Assembly: GCF_027244095.1 (NCBI RefSeq)
Contig: NC_069669.1
Coordinates: 5,172,501-5,236,500, forward strand
Direction of reading: 5' to 3'
DNA length: 64,000 nucleotides
Source of the DNA: Hemicordylus capensis
Taxonomy: Eukaryota; Chordata; Lepidosauria; Squamata; Cordylidae
How positions within the stretch are numbered: position 1 is the stretch's first letter; each line of letters opens with the position of its first letter. This document shows, one piece after another, positions 23,401 to 30,800 of this stretch. The notes under the pieces are model-generated. The model worked only from the letters and a program-made list of their open reading frames with translations, was not told the DNA's origin and did no database searches. Position numbers and translations under genes: made by a program.

Positions 23401-23868
23401 CTCTTGCAGCTGCTGAGTGCCATGGTGGCCAAGCTGGGCAACCGGGACGACCCCCTTCCGCAGGACTCCTTCGAAGGCGTGGATGAAGAGGAGTGGGTAA
23501 GAGCGGCCTCTGTGTGTGTGTGTCTGTGGCTGGGCCCCGCCCCAATGGGTGTGGGGCGGCCAGAGGCAGGCTAAGGGCCACGCCTGCCCTGGGGAGTCAG
23601 CTGCTCTGCCCCCGCCCCTGCAGGGGAGGCTCAGAATGGCTCCTCATCCTTGCCCAGGATTTTACCCCACGTCAGAGGGGAGCTGGGTGGGGCCAGAGGA
23701 GATGCAGAGCGAATGGACCGGTTCGCACAGTCGCTCCGATCGAGGCTGAATGTAGGTCATCAAGATTAACATGGTTCTGTGAACCCACGCCAAGCGGGGT
23801 CCTGGCCTGAGATGAAGCTTGGCTGTGCTCGGCTTCCAGCCTGTTTGTTTCTTCCTCTGCAGGACTAA
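11420..23868 (+). CDS. CORO7: coronin-7 (5'-partial gene, 19 coding exons)
   Basis: CORO7 is the long, tandem-propeller coronin. In the family it acts at the trans-Golgi and cytosol in post-Golgi export and in limiting F-actin assembly. The translated exons align in order with vertebrate CORO7: the end of propeller 1 (GLLVLAGK), the FHEDLFP motif, a Ser-rich linker, the second coronin signature (HVQGTVLHRNTHITNLRGLN), WD repeats with RIWDV and VRVYEP, a second FFQDDLFP motif, and an acidic tail ending EEEWD. Exon lengths total 2005 nt, giving 667 residues plus stop. The human protein is about 925 aa, so some 258 N-terminal residues lie upstream of base 1. All introns are GT-AG with consistent phases, and no internal stop is seen, so the gene looks intact. 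PAM16 follows on the same strand. The identification is established knowledge applied to visible exons; expression is not shown. Confidence 0.96.
11553..11673 (+). mobile_element. L2-like LINE 3' end fragment
   Basis: GATGGTGAACCTTTCTGGGG, TGCTTTGAAAACTCTTGTTG, GCAGTATATAAATC, just after CORO7 exon a. Confidence 0.65.
11856..11940 (-). mobile_element. second tRNA SINE family, 3' fragment
   Basis: GTCGGTGTTGACTCCTGGCG and AGAGCCATGTGGTTTTC. Confidence 0.7.
11942..12374 (+). mobile_element. 5S/tRNA chimeric SINE split by a hAT MITE
   Basis: Head TTTGCTAAGCAGGGTCAGCC; body interrupted at GTGTAGAC by the element at 12169-12304, then resumes with CTGAGCTAGAGGGACCAAGG. Confidence 0.85.
12169..12304. 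mobile_element. hAT-type MITE with perfect 8-bp target duplication
   Basis: 136 bp with terminal inverted repeats CAGGGATTCTCAA / TTGAGAATCCCTG, flanked by GTGTAGAC at 12161-12168 and 12305-12312. It is inserted in a 5S/tRNA SINE. 8-bp duplications and CAG ends are hAT hallmarks; the ends resemble Charlie/MER20-like elements. Confidence 0.9.
12428..12485 (+). CDS. CORO7: CORO7 exon b
   Basis: Acceptor TTTCAG and donor GAAG|GTGAGT. It encodes GENVLFCYEVLPGQPALTE, the blade that closes propeller 1. It starts in phase 0 and ends after one base of a Val codon. Confidence 0.93.
12703..13057. mobile_element. hAT-type MITE interrupted by a Sauria SINE
   Basis: Ends CAGTGTTCCCT / AGGGAACACTG with perfect 8-bp duplication ATCCCAGA at 12695-12702 and 13058-13065. 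The element is split by a tRNA SINE at 12810-13039. Confidence 0.9.
12810..13039 (-). mobile_element. Sauria-type tRNA SINE inside a hAT MITE
   Basis: Complete copy, flanked by CTGTT at 12805-12809 and 13040-13044, the SINE target duplication. Confidence 0.9.
13297..13442 (+). CDS. CORO7: CORO7 exon c
   Basis: Acceptor CTTCAG and donor AAG|GTAAAG. It encodes VNQCLTES through TVPRK, including MACEVLRVLQL, well conserved with mammalian CORO7 (MSCEVLRVLQL). Confidence 0.95.
13969..14064 (+). CDS. CORO7: CORO7 exon d (first FHEDLFP motif)
   Basis: Acceptor TGCAG and donor CAG|GTGAGC, 96 nt, phase 0. It encodes STQEFHEDLFPSCAG through WWAGDNSQ. The EFHEDLFP and WWAGDN motifs end the first coronin unit. 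Confidence 0.95.
14180..14329 (+). CDS. CORO7: CORO7 exon e (linker)
   Basis: Acceptor CCCCAG and donor AGT|GTGAGT, 150 nt. It encodes VKQISLHPAAHRPSQ and a poorly conserved Pro/Glu-rich linker. A CR1 LINE copy begins about 25 nt after the donor. Confidence 0.9.
14355..14990 (+). mobile_element. CR1-like LINE 3' end
   Basis: Follows the classic CR1 3' layout: GAAGTACTTCTTCACACAGC, GGCTTTAAAAGGGGC, GACAAATTCATGGAGGGC, GGACTAGATGGACCTTGGGC, TGATCCAGCAGGGCTGG. Confidence 0.85.
15000..15106 (-). mobile_element. CR1-like LINE 3' end fragment
   Basis: GCCCTGCTGGATCAGGCCCA and CACAGTGGCCCACCAGATGC, inverted against the copy just upstream. Confidence 0.8.
15138..15275. mobile_element. palindromic hAT-type MITE, unexpanded relative of the 57-bp array
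   Basis: Inverted halves with TTGGCCTACAACTCCCATA and TGGGAGTTGTAGTCC; the ends resemble AGCTCAACTTTGGCCC and GGGGCTAAGTTGAGC. Confidence 0.7.
15502..15625 (+). CDS. CORO7: CORO7 exon f (Ser-rich linker)
   Basis: Acceptor CCCCAG and donor CTGG|GTAAGT. It encodes a Ser/Thr-rich stretch (LSSPTSSLTSPSS and SLQSIL) that corresponds to the mammalian SSPPSSLTSPSTPSS linker between the propellers. Confidence 0.93.
15828..16003 (+). CDS. CORO7: CORO7 exon g (second coronin signature)
   Basis: Acceptor CCCCAG after a long pyrimidine tract, donor GAG|GTAACT. It encodes SSGFRHVQGTVLHRNTHITN and LNLTTPGECDGFCAN through GGQVAVLE. This opens the second propeller and is among the most conserved CORO7 blocks. 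Confidence 0.96.
16334..16442 (+). CDS. CORO7: CORO7 exon h
   Basis: Acceptor CCTCAG and donor GTGG|GTATGT. It encodes LSKPGRLPDTAMPTIQNGAP and CWDPFDLQRLAV, the first WD blade of propeller 2. Confidence 0.95.
16505..16992. mobile_element. nested 5S/tRNA SINEs
   Basis: A plus-strand tRNA-type copy (GGGGCTGTAAATCAGTGGTA, box B GGTTCAGCC) is split at about 16577-16877 by a minus-strand copy with its 5S head. The host resumes with AGGTAGGGTTGGGAAAG and its CR1-like tail. Confidence 0.8.
17100..17300. other. AT-richer block of unknown origin
   Basis: Composition differs from neighbours (AAGCAAGTGATAATATGAAC, CATTTCGTCGCCATTTCAAC). Possibly a transposon relic; no ends identified. Confidence 0.35.
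17356..17442 (+). CDS. CORO7: CORO7 exon i (WD blade)
   Basis: Acceptor TGCAG and donor CGAG|GTAAAG. It encodes AGEDAKIRLWRVDSGG and LLEPEVVLRG. The D-IRLW core is a typical WD repeat ending. Confidence 0.95.
17520..17700. other. AT-rich block of unknown origin before CORO7 exon j
   Basis: TTTTTTTACCCCGGATATAA to GAAAAAATGAAACGCC; probable old transposon, unassigned. Confidence 0.35.
17735..17877 (+). CDS. CORO7: CORO7 exon j (WD blade)
   Basis: The acceptor is CCCAAG rather than the usual CAG; it is the only position that keeps the GHTEKIYSV frame. Donor CAG|GTAAGG. It encodes HTEKIYSVKFHPLAADILAS and SIRIWDVRAG, a canonical GH...WD repeat. Confidence 0.94.
18206..18310 (+). CDS. CORO7: CORO7 exon k (WD blade)
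   Basis: Acceptor TTTCAG and donor CAG|GTGAGG, 105 nt, phase 0. It encodes IFSLAWSPDGRRLATVSKDG and KVRVYEPRQTSQLLQ. Confidence 0.95.
18373..18672 (-). mobile_element. 5S/tRNA chimeric SINE
   Basis: Tail GAGTCAGACCCTTGGTCTG first on +, 5S-like GGGTGGACCCTGCTTAGC last. Confidence 0.85.
18815..19230. repeat. hAT-type palindrome expanded into a 57-bp tandem array
   Basis: Six units start at 18849, 18906, 18963, 19020, 19077 and 19134, exactly 57 bp apart, each with TACAACTCCCATAATCC and GCCACTGTGGCTGAGG cores. The flanks (CTCAACTTCAGCCCC at left, AAAAACAGCTGGG and CTAAGCTGAGCAG at right) match the unexpanded element at 15138-15275. Because 57 is divisible by 3 the array stays open as 19-residue repeats on +; I regard that as chance, not a gene. 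Confidence 0.9.
19265..19345. mobile_element. small hAT-type MITE
   Basis: Inverted AGCTGCTGCTGAACGACAAC and GTTGTAGTTCAGCAGCAG arms around a GGGGATGATGGG core. Confidence 0.6.
19391..19765 (-). mobile_element. LINE 3' end with TGAA-type tail
   Basis: AT-rich block starting with (TGAA)n on +, then AATGTTATGGCCACAAGCC; reads as the 3' end of a minus-strand LINE, family uncertain (L2-like tail). Confidence 0.6.
20017..20102 (+). CDS. CORO7: CORO7 exon l
   Basis: Acceptor GGCAG and donor ACAG|GTAAGG. It encodes EGPGPEGGRGARIVWVCGGK and FLLVSGFD, near-identical to mammalian GPGPKGGRGARIVWVC. The upstream intron holds the 57-bp tandem array and a LINE 3' end. Confidence 0.95.
20191..20332 (+). 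CDS. CORO7: CORO7 exon m
   Basis: Acceptor CCTCAG and donor AAG|GTGAGT. The first base completes Ser. It encodes RSERQLSLYQAETLATGP through FYDADTGVAFLTGK. Confidence 0.95.
21070..21159 (+). CDS. CORO7: CORO7 exon n
   Basis: Acceptor GTTCAG and donor AAG|GTGAGG, 90 nt. It encodes GDTRVYIYEIISEAPFFLEC and NSFMSSDPHK, the closing blade of propeller 2. Confidence 0.95.
21334..21590. mobile_element. two abutting hAT-type MITEs in a CORO7 intron
   Basis: The first (from CAGTGTTCCCTGCAACAGGG) ends around 21470; the second (GGTCCCCAGAGGCCG to CATCTGGGGACCCCTG) follows at once. Both carry ACTACAACTCCCA-type arms. Confidence 0.7.
21876..21992 (+). CDS. CORO7: CORO7 exon o
   Basis: Acceptor CCCCAG and donor AAG|GTAGTG, 117 nt. 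It encodes GFQFLPKTECDVRDVEIARA and QSSIEPVAFRVPRVK. A CR1 copy starts about 20 nt beyond the donor. Confidence 0.95.
22010..22265 (+). mobile_element. CR1-like LINE fragment
   Basis: TCTGCATGATTCCTAGGCATG, GGCGACTACAGGGGAGACAT and CATGAAACTGATGGCCAGG, parallel to the copy at 14355. Confidence 0.78.
22608..22743 (+). CDS. CORO7: CORO7 exon p (second FQDDLFP motif)
   Basis: Acceptor CCACAG and donor CCAG|GTGCGA. It encodes KEFFQDDLFPATEVWWEP and ISLRPKDMTP, paralogous to exon d and marking the tandem coronin duplication. Confidence 0.95.
22778..22942 (-). mobile_element. 5S/tRNA SINE, 3'-truncated
   Basis: Keeps the 5S head (CAGACCCTGCTTAGCTAAGG) and part of the tRNA region. Confidence 0.8.
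23029..23120 (+). CDS. CORO7: CORO7 exon q
   Basis: Acceptor TTGCAG. The donor GAG|GTCAGC is a weaker GT site, but it keeps frame. It encodes VSEAPKEVPSRKYVPSSVYL and EEKSDEQKKEE, a basic/acidic tail segment. Confidence 0.92.
23410..23496 (+). CDS. CORO7: CORO7 exon r (acidic C-terminus)
   Basis: Acceptor TTGCAG and donor TGG|GTAAGA, 87 nt. It starts and ends in phase 0. It encodes LLSAMVAKLGNRDDPLPQDS and FEGVDEEEW, the acidic tail that resembles Arp2/3-binding CA tails. The phase-0 end matters for read-through into PAM16. Confidence 0.95.
23863..23868 (+). CDS. CORO7: CORO7 last coding exon (Asp + stop)
   Basis: After acceptor CTCTGCAG the reading frame holds only GAC TAA, giving the ...EEEWD end known in mammals. 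The rest of this exon is 3' UTR. Confidence 0.9.
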   Translation, partial: D

Positions 23869-24400
23869 CCCTGGAAGCCCGGCCCGAGAGCGTGGGGGGC
23901 CCCAGCGGCCTTTCTTCCCACGTCACGCCCACCTTCCTGGACTGGTGCCCAAACTGGATTTCCTCCTGAACTGGAGCCCAGCCTCTCCTGGGGCGCCTTC
24001 ATAGCCAGAAGCAACTGGAACCCTCCCCCCACCCGCCCCGGACTGCCCCCCCTTTCCACGACCCCTCTGTGCTGGGCACTGCCTTCCTTCCTGCTTATGA
24101 GCAGAGGTGCTGGGGATCTTGCCCGGGGCTTCCCCCTGACCCGCCCGACCCTCCTGCCTCCTGCCTCTTCTCTGCTGCCGTGCTGGGCAGGGATCAGGTC
24201 TGCCCAGCAGCCGGGACGGGGCCTGGCCACCATGCCTCTGCCTTGCGTCACATGTTTACAGTGGACTCGGGGACCCAGCCCAGCCTCTGCCGTCCCCTGA
24301 GCAGCCTGCCTTCTGCTTGCAACACTGCGCGGGGACGACCGCACGTTAACTGGACAAAGCCTCCCCCGCTCACGGGGCCGAGGGCCTCTTCTCTCTCCCA
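23869..24400 (+). other. CORO7 3' UTR (start) and GC-rich spacer
   Basis: Unique-looking GC-rich sequence downstream of the stop. I found no AATAAA here. The next ATTAAA is at 26415 and the first AATAAA lies inside an L2-like repeat near 26877, so the true 3' end is uncertain. Confidence 0.5.
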
Positions 24401-24404
24401 CCGA

Positions 24405-24560
24405 GCAGGGGGTGGGCTACTGGCCTGGTTGCCGCCTTGTGTTTCTTCTGAGACTGTGAGCCCTTTGGGGACAGGGAACCATCTTCTTCGTTGTATTTTT
24501 TGAAAATGGAAACCACTTGGGACGGCTTCTGGTGAAAAGCAGCACCATAAGGCATCCTGT
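24405..24560 (+). mobile_element. L2-like LINE 3' end
   Basis: GACTGTGAGCCCTTTGGGGA and AAACCACTTGGGACGGC. Confidence 0.7.
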
Positions 24561-24949
24561 TCGTAGTTACTCGTAGCCATAAGTAATACTAGTCGTAGCC
24601 AAGGGTCGGGTGCTTCTCAGGTGGCCACATGAGGCTTGTGCCATTTGGCATTATGCAAGTGGGGGTGCAGGAGGCCAGAGCCAGCCAGTGTCCAGCCCCT
24701 GCACGGACATGGGTTGCTAGCAGACCTGGCCGTCCTCGGCTCCTTCGTCCCCTCCCGTCCTCCCCCAACTCCAGATTTCTGGGCTCTTCTGTGCCTGCCC
24801 ACACTTTGCTCAGGCTCTACTCCGAGACTTTTAAGCAAAGTGTCTCGGTCGGAGCCTGGATCCTGGAGTCGCGTCCCCGACACCCACTCACTGAGCAGCC
24901 GGGCTTGGGCAAGGGACTCTTTGCATCCATGGTTTCACCTGCAGCCTCG

Positions 24950-25228
24950 TGAACTTAAGAACAGCCTTGCTGGATCAGGCCCAGGGCGAGACTGAGTCTA
25001 GCACCCTGTTACCCACAGTGGCCCACCAGATGCTGCTGGGAAGCCCACAGGCTGTTGTTTCCCTGCAACTGGTATAGAGAGACATCTTCCCTTTGAGGCT
25101 GGAGGTGGCTTTTAGCCATCAGGACTAGTAGCCATGGATAGACCTGTCCTCCGTGAATTTGTCCAAGCCCCTTTTAAAGCCATCCAAACTAGTGGCCATC
25201 AGCATAAGAACATAAGGGCCTGCAGAAG
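24950..25228 (-). mobile_element. CR1-like LINE 3' end
   Basis: CTTGCTGGATCAGGCCCAGG, GTGGCCCACCAGATGCTGC, TTTGTCCAAGCCCCTTTTAA. Confidence 0.82.
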
Positions 25229-25343
25229 CCCTGGCTTCTCCGAGAGCCCTTTTGCACCTTTGGATTCCCGGAGTGTTGCCACCCATGCTCTGCAGACCTC
25301 CCTGCCCTTTGGACCGACACAAATCAGTTGCTGGAGTGTTCCC

Positions 25344-25458
25344 TTTTGCAAGGATTCTCAGAAGTTGTTCACTACAGCTCCCAGCATCCCCAGCTGCAGT
25401 GGGATTCTGGGAGTTGTAGTCAACAACATCTGGGAATCCCTGTTAGAGGGAACCCTGG
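25344..25458. mobile_element. hAT-type MITE
   Basis: AGTGTTCCCTTTTGCAAGG left end, GGGAATCCCTGTTAGAGGG right end with GGGAGTTGTAGTCAACAAC arm. Confidence 0.7.
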
Positions 25459-26163
25459 TGTTGGGACTGCAAACCTCTGATCATAAATCGGTCCCATCAG
25501 CATCTGTTTCTTGGCCAGTTTTGTCGTTTCACATTCCATTTCATGCCCCGGGGCTGTTTCTCTCTCTCTCTCTCCACATGGTGGACACAGGTGCTGGGGC
25601 TCATCTGGTTTCTCAAACAGGGTCCTCTGCCTCTCCCCGATGCAGAGCTCTATGCACAGGCCTGCAGCAGGGACAGGGCAGCATTCCTTCACTGTTCCTG
25701 AATACCGTGGTCCATGCAGCCGTGGGGGCAGAGGGCCACGCTTGTGGAGCTCCTTCTGGCCAGCGTGGCTCTCGGGTATGGTTTCCAGGTGTGGGGGATT
25801 GGAAGGCTGCTTCAAATGGCCCGCTGTCTTGCTGGCTGCCCCTCTGCAGAGTAAAATGAATCCCTTGCAGCCGTTTTTGCCTGTTTTTGTATGTTGTTAT
25901 AACACGAAAGAGATGACTCAACCCTGTGGGTCTTGTTGTGTGTCTGTTAACTCTTTGTCTATTGCCTTCCCCTGCCCAGTGTGGGGCTGGTGTCACTTTC
26001 CCCACCCTCCAGCGGGTCCCAACTGCCTTGCAGACTCTCCATGTGGAAGGACAGCCCCACCACCGCTGTGCCTCTCCCCAAAATACAGCAGCAGCAACAT
26101 CTCCAGGACTCTCTCCCCAGGAGAGCTTAAGGAGCATAGGCAGACAGCTGGGTGGCATTCTAA
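25459..26163. other. CORO7-PAM16 spacer, no gene
   Basis: CT repeat near 25560-25573; no exon signal found. Confidence 0.4.
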
Positions 26164-26303
26164 AGTAAAGTAAAGTTGTGCTGTCGAGTTGGTGTCGACT
26201 CCTGGCGCCCACAGAGCCCTGTGGTTTCCTTTGCTAGAATTCAGGAGGGGTTTACTATTGCCATCTCCCACGCAGTATGAGATGATGCCTTTCAGCATCT
26301 AGG
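26164..26303 (-). mobile_element. second tRNA SINE family, 3' half
   Basis: GTGTCGACTCCTGGCGCCCA, CAGAGCCCTGTGGTTTCC, ATGCCTTTCAGCATC. Confidence 0.8.
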
Positions 26304-26794
26304 GCTGCCATAATCTCTCTCCAGGAATCAATCGACAGGGGACTCTTGAAAGAAACTCTGGAGGTTCAAAGGATGAGAAAATATTGGGGTGGGTGGGAAT
26401 TATTATTATTATTTATTAAAAATGTTTATTATATCCTGCCCCTCCAGTACAATACTGCTTGGGGTGGCTCCAGGTTATTCCAGGATCTTCCAGGAATATC
26501 TTCCGTTGGAGTTGGCTAACCTATGCCTCACCCCTTCTCTGTGGTTAGATTGCTCTGAAAAGGGCTTCCTTTTCCCCTTGGGGCCCCCTTCAGTTTCTGC
26601 TCCAGAGTGAATCAGCTAGGGATTGGGACCCAACAGGAACTGGAAATAACAAAGCTTTTAATCTTCTAAATGAAGCTTGGTGTTGTGTTTTTTTGGAGCT
26701 CTCCTTTTGTGGCTCAGCATATAATAGGCAACCGGGATGGCGTGTGGGGACCAGGGGGAGTACATTTGAATGCCCAGCCCTGGATGCCGTGGGC

Positions 26795-27068
26795 TGCCAT
26801 ATGTACAATACAATACAATACCAACAAATATTTATATACCGCTTTTCAACTCTAAGTTTCCAAAGGGCTTTACACATAAATAAATAAATAGGCTCCCTGT
26901 CCCCAAAGGGCTCACAATCTAAAAAAAGACACATAAGCGAGACACCAGCAACAGCCACTGGAGGGATCCTGTGCCAGGGATGGATAAAGCCAGTGGCTCT
27001 CTCCCTGCGCAATAAAGAGAATCGCCACTTTTTAAAGGTGCCTCTTTGCTCAGTTAGCAATAACAGAT
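26795..27068 (-). mobile_element. L2-like LINE 3' end between CORO7 and PAM16
   Basis: CCCCAAAGGGCTCACAATCT, TATATACCGCTTTTCAAC on +. It contributes the first AATAAA hexamers (near 26877 and 27011) after the CORO7 stop. Confidence 0.78.
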
Positions 27069-27516
27069 GGGGGGCACCTGTAAAAGAGGACAGATCTCCT
27101 ATACTTTTAATATATGCCCAGAAGAGGGAATTTCCCAAAGTGCAGCTTTTCCTTCCCCTGCATGATAAGCGGCACCTGCTGTAATTCCTCCTCCTAGGCA
27201 TCTCTCAGCTACAAGAGTCGGAGTGGACCACTCTGAGTGGCTCTGCAGGCGTGTCTCCCAAGTCCCAGCTCTGTGGCTAAGGCCACTTTGACCGCCTTTC
27301 AGGGCAGGCGCCTGGGAAGCAGAAATCCTGGAGCTGTATCTCTACCAGTGAGATCTCTGGCTGTTGGGGTGGGCAGACGCCAATTCAGAAGTGCAGAAGG
27401 CGGCGCTCGCCATGACAGCCCTCGTGGCCATGCCCACCGCCAGCAGCCGGAGACCTCTGACCCTGCACGTCCCCCCTGAGCTCTACACTGGGAAGACTTC
27501 ACTCAGAGGGGCAGGG

Positions 27517-27588
27517 TTCACTCTAACAGGGATGGATGCCCAGATGTTGTAGCCAACAACATCTGCGAGTCCCTGTTAAAGGGAACTT
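27517..27588. mobile_element. truncated hAT-type MITE next to the PAM16 promoter
   Basis: CTCTAACAGGGATGG and GTCCCTGTTAAAGGGAAC ends with CCAGATGTTGTAG/CAACAACATCTG arms; the ACTACAACTCCCA core is lost. Confidence 0.65.
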
Positions 27589-27589
27589 C

Positions 27590-27800
27590 CGGGTTGGCTT
27601 CCCTCTCTTTCCACGCACCCACCCACCCCCGCCAGCAGGGGTCGCGCTTCACCCGCCTGCGCGCCCTTCCAGTCCGCACTCCTCTGTGGCGGCTACTTCC
27701 GGCGGTGCGGGTGCCGCTCCATCCGGCCTGCGCCTTCTCTATGTTATTTTCCTTGCTCTGCTGCCTCGCGGCGCCCTCTGCCCTTCGGCCGCCGAAGCGA
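27590..27800 (+). promoter_or_regulatory. PAM16: PAM16 promoter region
   Basis: GC-rich, CpG-containing, TATA-less sequence directly upstream of the PAM16 start codon, immediately after a truncated hAT-type element at 27517-27588. Confidence 0.55.
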
Positions 27801-27802
27801 TG
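27800..27802 (+). CDS. PAM16: PAM16 exon 1 (start codon only)
   Basis: GCG ATG|GTGAGA: the ATG is followed at once by a strong donor, so exon 1 contributes only Met. The mature frame resumes at GCC AAG TAC in exon 2. It sits in a GC-rich promoter stretch. Confidence 0.88.
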
Positions 27803-30800
27803 GTGAGAACGCGGGAGTTGGCACCCAGGCGCCCGCAGCTGCCCCCCACCCCCGGGAAAAGGGACCCAGGAGTCCGGGAGCCCCTCGCCCCGCCCTTGCT
27901 CCTCACTGTCGCCGCGTCCCCAGAGAGCGGGACCCACCAGGCGTCCGGGGTTCTCTTGGGTTGTCCCAGCAGCTCCTCTCCCCGCCCCCAGGGAAAGGGA
28001 ACCCAGGCGTCCCGGAGGCCCCTCCCTGGCGCCCTGGGGGGGGAAAGAGGACCCAGGCGTCCGGGACCCCCCCCGCCCCTTGTTCCTCGGGGTGGTACTT
28101 GTAAGAGAAGGGACCCAGGCGTCCGGGAGCGCTGCCGCGCGCCCCCCCCCCCCGGTTCTCCCTTTCCCAGAGCGGGACCCCGCTGCGGCCGGAGATTCTC
28201 TGGGCGCTCCTTCTCCTCTCCTCTTCCTCCTCCTTCTCCAGGGCGGGGGACCCAGGCGTCCGGGCACCAGGAGTGGCTGGGGGCTTGGTGGTCGTTGAGG
28301 AGCGGGGACCCGGGCAGGGTGCAGGAGAGGGGCTGGGCTGGGCTGATGGGTGCGTGTTTGCCTTTGCAGGCCAAGTACTTGGCGCAGATTCTCATGGTGG
28401 GGGTGCAGGTGGTGGGCAGGGCCTTTGCCCGGGCCCTGCGGCAGGAGTTTGCAGGTAAGTGCTGGGTGGCTGCCGACTCAGGGGACTGGGGGGGGGGCTA
28501 ACTCTTCCGTGCCCTTGGGGGCTGGGCACAGCCTGACCCCTTCCTGCAGTCCCCCTTTGCCGCCACCCCTGCCCAAGGGCTCTTTCAGGGGGCAGTCTCT
28601 GGCTCCTGTTTGGGGGCTCTGAGGGCCTGCATTTGCCAGGTTTGGGTGGGGGGCAGCCTCTCGGCTACCCAGCACATTGTCAGCCTTGTGACTGGGCTGG
28701 GTCACTCCAAGGACACTACAGACCCCAAGGCCGAGCTTGGCTGGCTGAAGCCCTCCCTGCAGCCGGGGTGGAGAGACTGGACAGGGTAACCAGAGCCTCT
28801 TTCTAAGCAGCCAGCCAAGCAGCAGCAGATGCGCGAGGGCGCTCAGGGCCTCAGTCGGCAGCAGCCTCTAGCATCTCAGGGATCAGCCTGCAGGAGGCAC
28901 AGCAGATCCTCAACGTCGCCACGCTCAGCCCGGATGAAATTCAGAAGGTAAAGCCCATTCCTTGGCCTGAAAGGGTGGGGTGGGCTTTCTCTGGCAAGTA
29001 GGGGGCTCACTGATAGACCTGCATTTCAGGTTTCCTGTGCTTGTGGTCTTGTGCCCTTTCCAGCTACTGGTACACAGAATATTAACCCTTTCCCTAATAC
29101 TAGAATACATGGTCATTCTGTGGGACAGAAGGGCTGTAGATTCAGGACAGACAAAATGAGGCATGCAGTGCAGAATTAATGTATGGAACTCCCTGCCACG
29201 TGATGTGATAGCCATTAGTTTAGAGAGCTTTAAAAGAGGACTGGACATCTTCCTGGAAGAGGAGAAGGAGAAGGAGAAGGAGAGATCTTATCAGTACTGT
29301 TGGATAGGATGGCTTTATGGATGGCCATGTTCAGAGGCAGTGTATCCCCATCTTCTTACCCTTCTTGTGGGCTTCCCAGACACACCTGCTTGGCCAGTGG
29401 CCTGGATGGGACCCACCTTTAGTCTGAGCCAGCAGCCAGGCTCCTCTGCTGATGGGCTCCGGGTTCACTCCCTCCCTGGCAGAAGAGACTTCTCTTGCAG
29501 TGTGATTAATGCAGATCTGGGGGCATTTGCTCACACCAGCCTCGTTGCCTTTTATTTGGCAGAACTATGAGCATTTATTCAAGGTGAATGACAAATCTGT
29601 GGGCGGCTCCTTCTACCTGCAGTCCAAGGTGAGTAGGGGTGGGGTGGGGAGGGATGCTGTCCTTGTGCCAGAAGGGAAGACTCACAGACCAACCATACCT
29701 GTGGCATTCTTGTGCCTGCTGCTGCCTTTTGGTGCCAGTGTCTTCCAGCTCAGAGGTGGGCAGCAAATGGAAGCTTCTTTCTCAAGGGAAATGGGGAGCG
29801 TGAGAGTTCACAGTATGGACTAGGGCCATGGCGAGGGCAATGTATTCAGATAGTAGGAAGCTGCCTGTTGAGTTGGGCCCTTGGTCCATCTAGCTCAGCA
29901 CCGTCTACTCCAGGGGTTGCTAGCAGGGCAGTCCTCTAGTGCTCCTTGGAAGGCTCCCAGTGGGTCCTCTGAGCCCTCCTGTCTCCCTGCACTGCGCACA
30001 AGCAGACGTATTGAGAGGTGTTTCAAAAAGTATATTTCAGTGGGGAGCACTCATGAGTAACTTAGTCTGGATGTAAGCCAGTGCCTGGAGTAGCTTCTCA
30101 TAACACCATGGGGGACCTGAGTGAAAGATTTGTGACAGAAGGGGTACACTTGTTTTTTGGTTTTTTTAAGAAGTTGGAAACCCCAGGTCTGCTCTGACTA
30201 GCAGCAGCTCTCCAAGGTTTCAGGCTGGGGTCTTGCTCCCTTCTCTTGAGTCAGACCATTGGTCCAGCTGGCTCCGTGTCGGGCATCGGCAGCTTGCCTG
30301 CGGCCATGGCGCGCACACATCCACCCCCGCAAGCCAAGCTCCAGGTGCTGCAGGGGCCATGGCCAGTGCTGGTGGTGTGTGGCGGGGGCAGTCAAACCCC
30401 TGCGGTTCCCCTAGTCTGTTTCGTTGAATTGCTGACTGGGAGCTCCACATGTTGAGTGTGAATTGCTTTCCTTCAGAGGCAACTATAAAAAACAGTGTGT
30501 GAAATATCACAAACTTTTCACTTGTATATCTATAGATATAAAAGTGTGTCCTGAGTAAATTGAAATGTAACCAATCGGTGTTCTAATTCTTTTCAACCTT
30601 TTGGGAGCTCCCTTTTGCCTTGGCCAAGCAGAGAAGCCATTCCTAGAGCCCTGGCTGATGCTGCCCCCTGCTGGCTGCCCACACTGCAGCAGGCACCCCT
30701 CTCCATTTTCTCTGCCAGCTGCACCACCAAAATCACTGCTGAGTTGCCAACTGTCTGCCCTGCAGGTGGTGAGAGCCAAGGAGCGGCTGGACGAGGAGCT

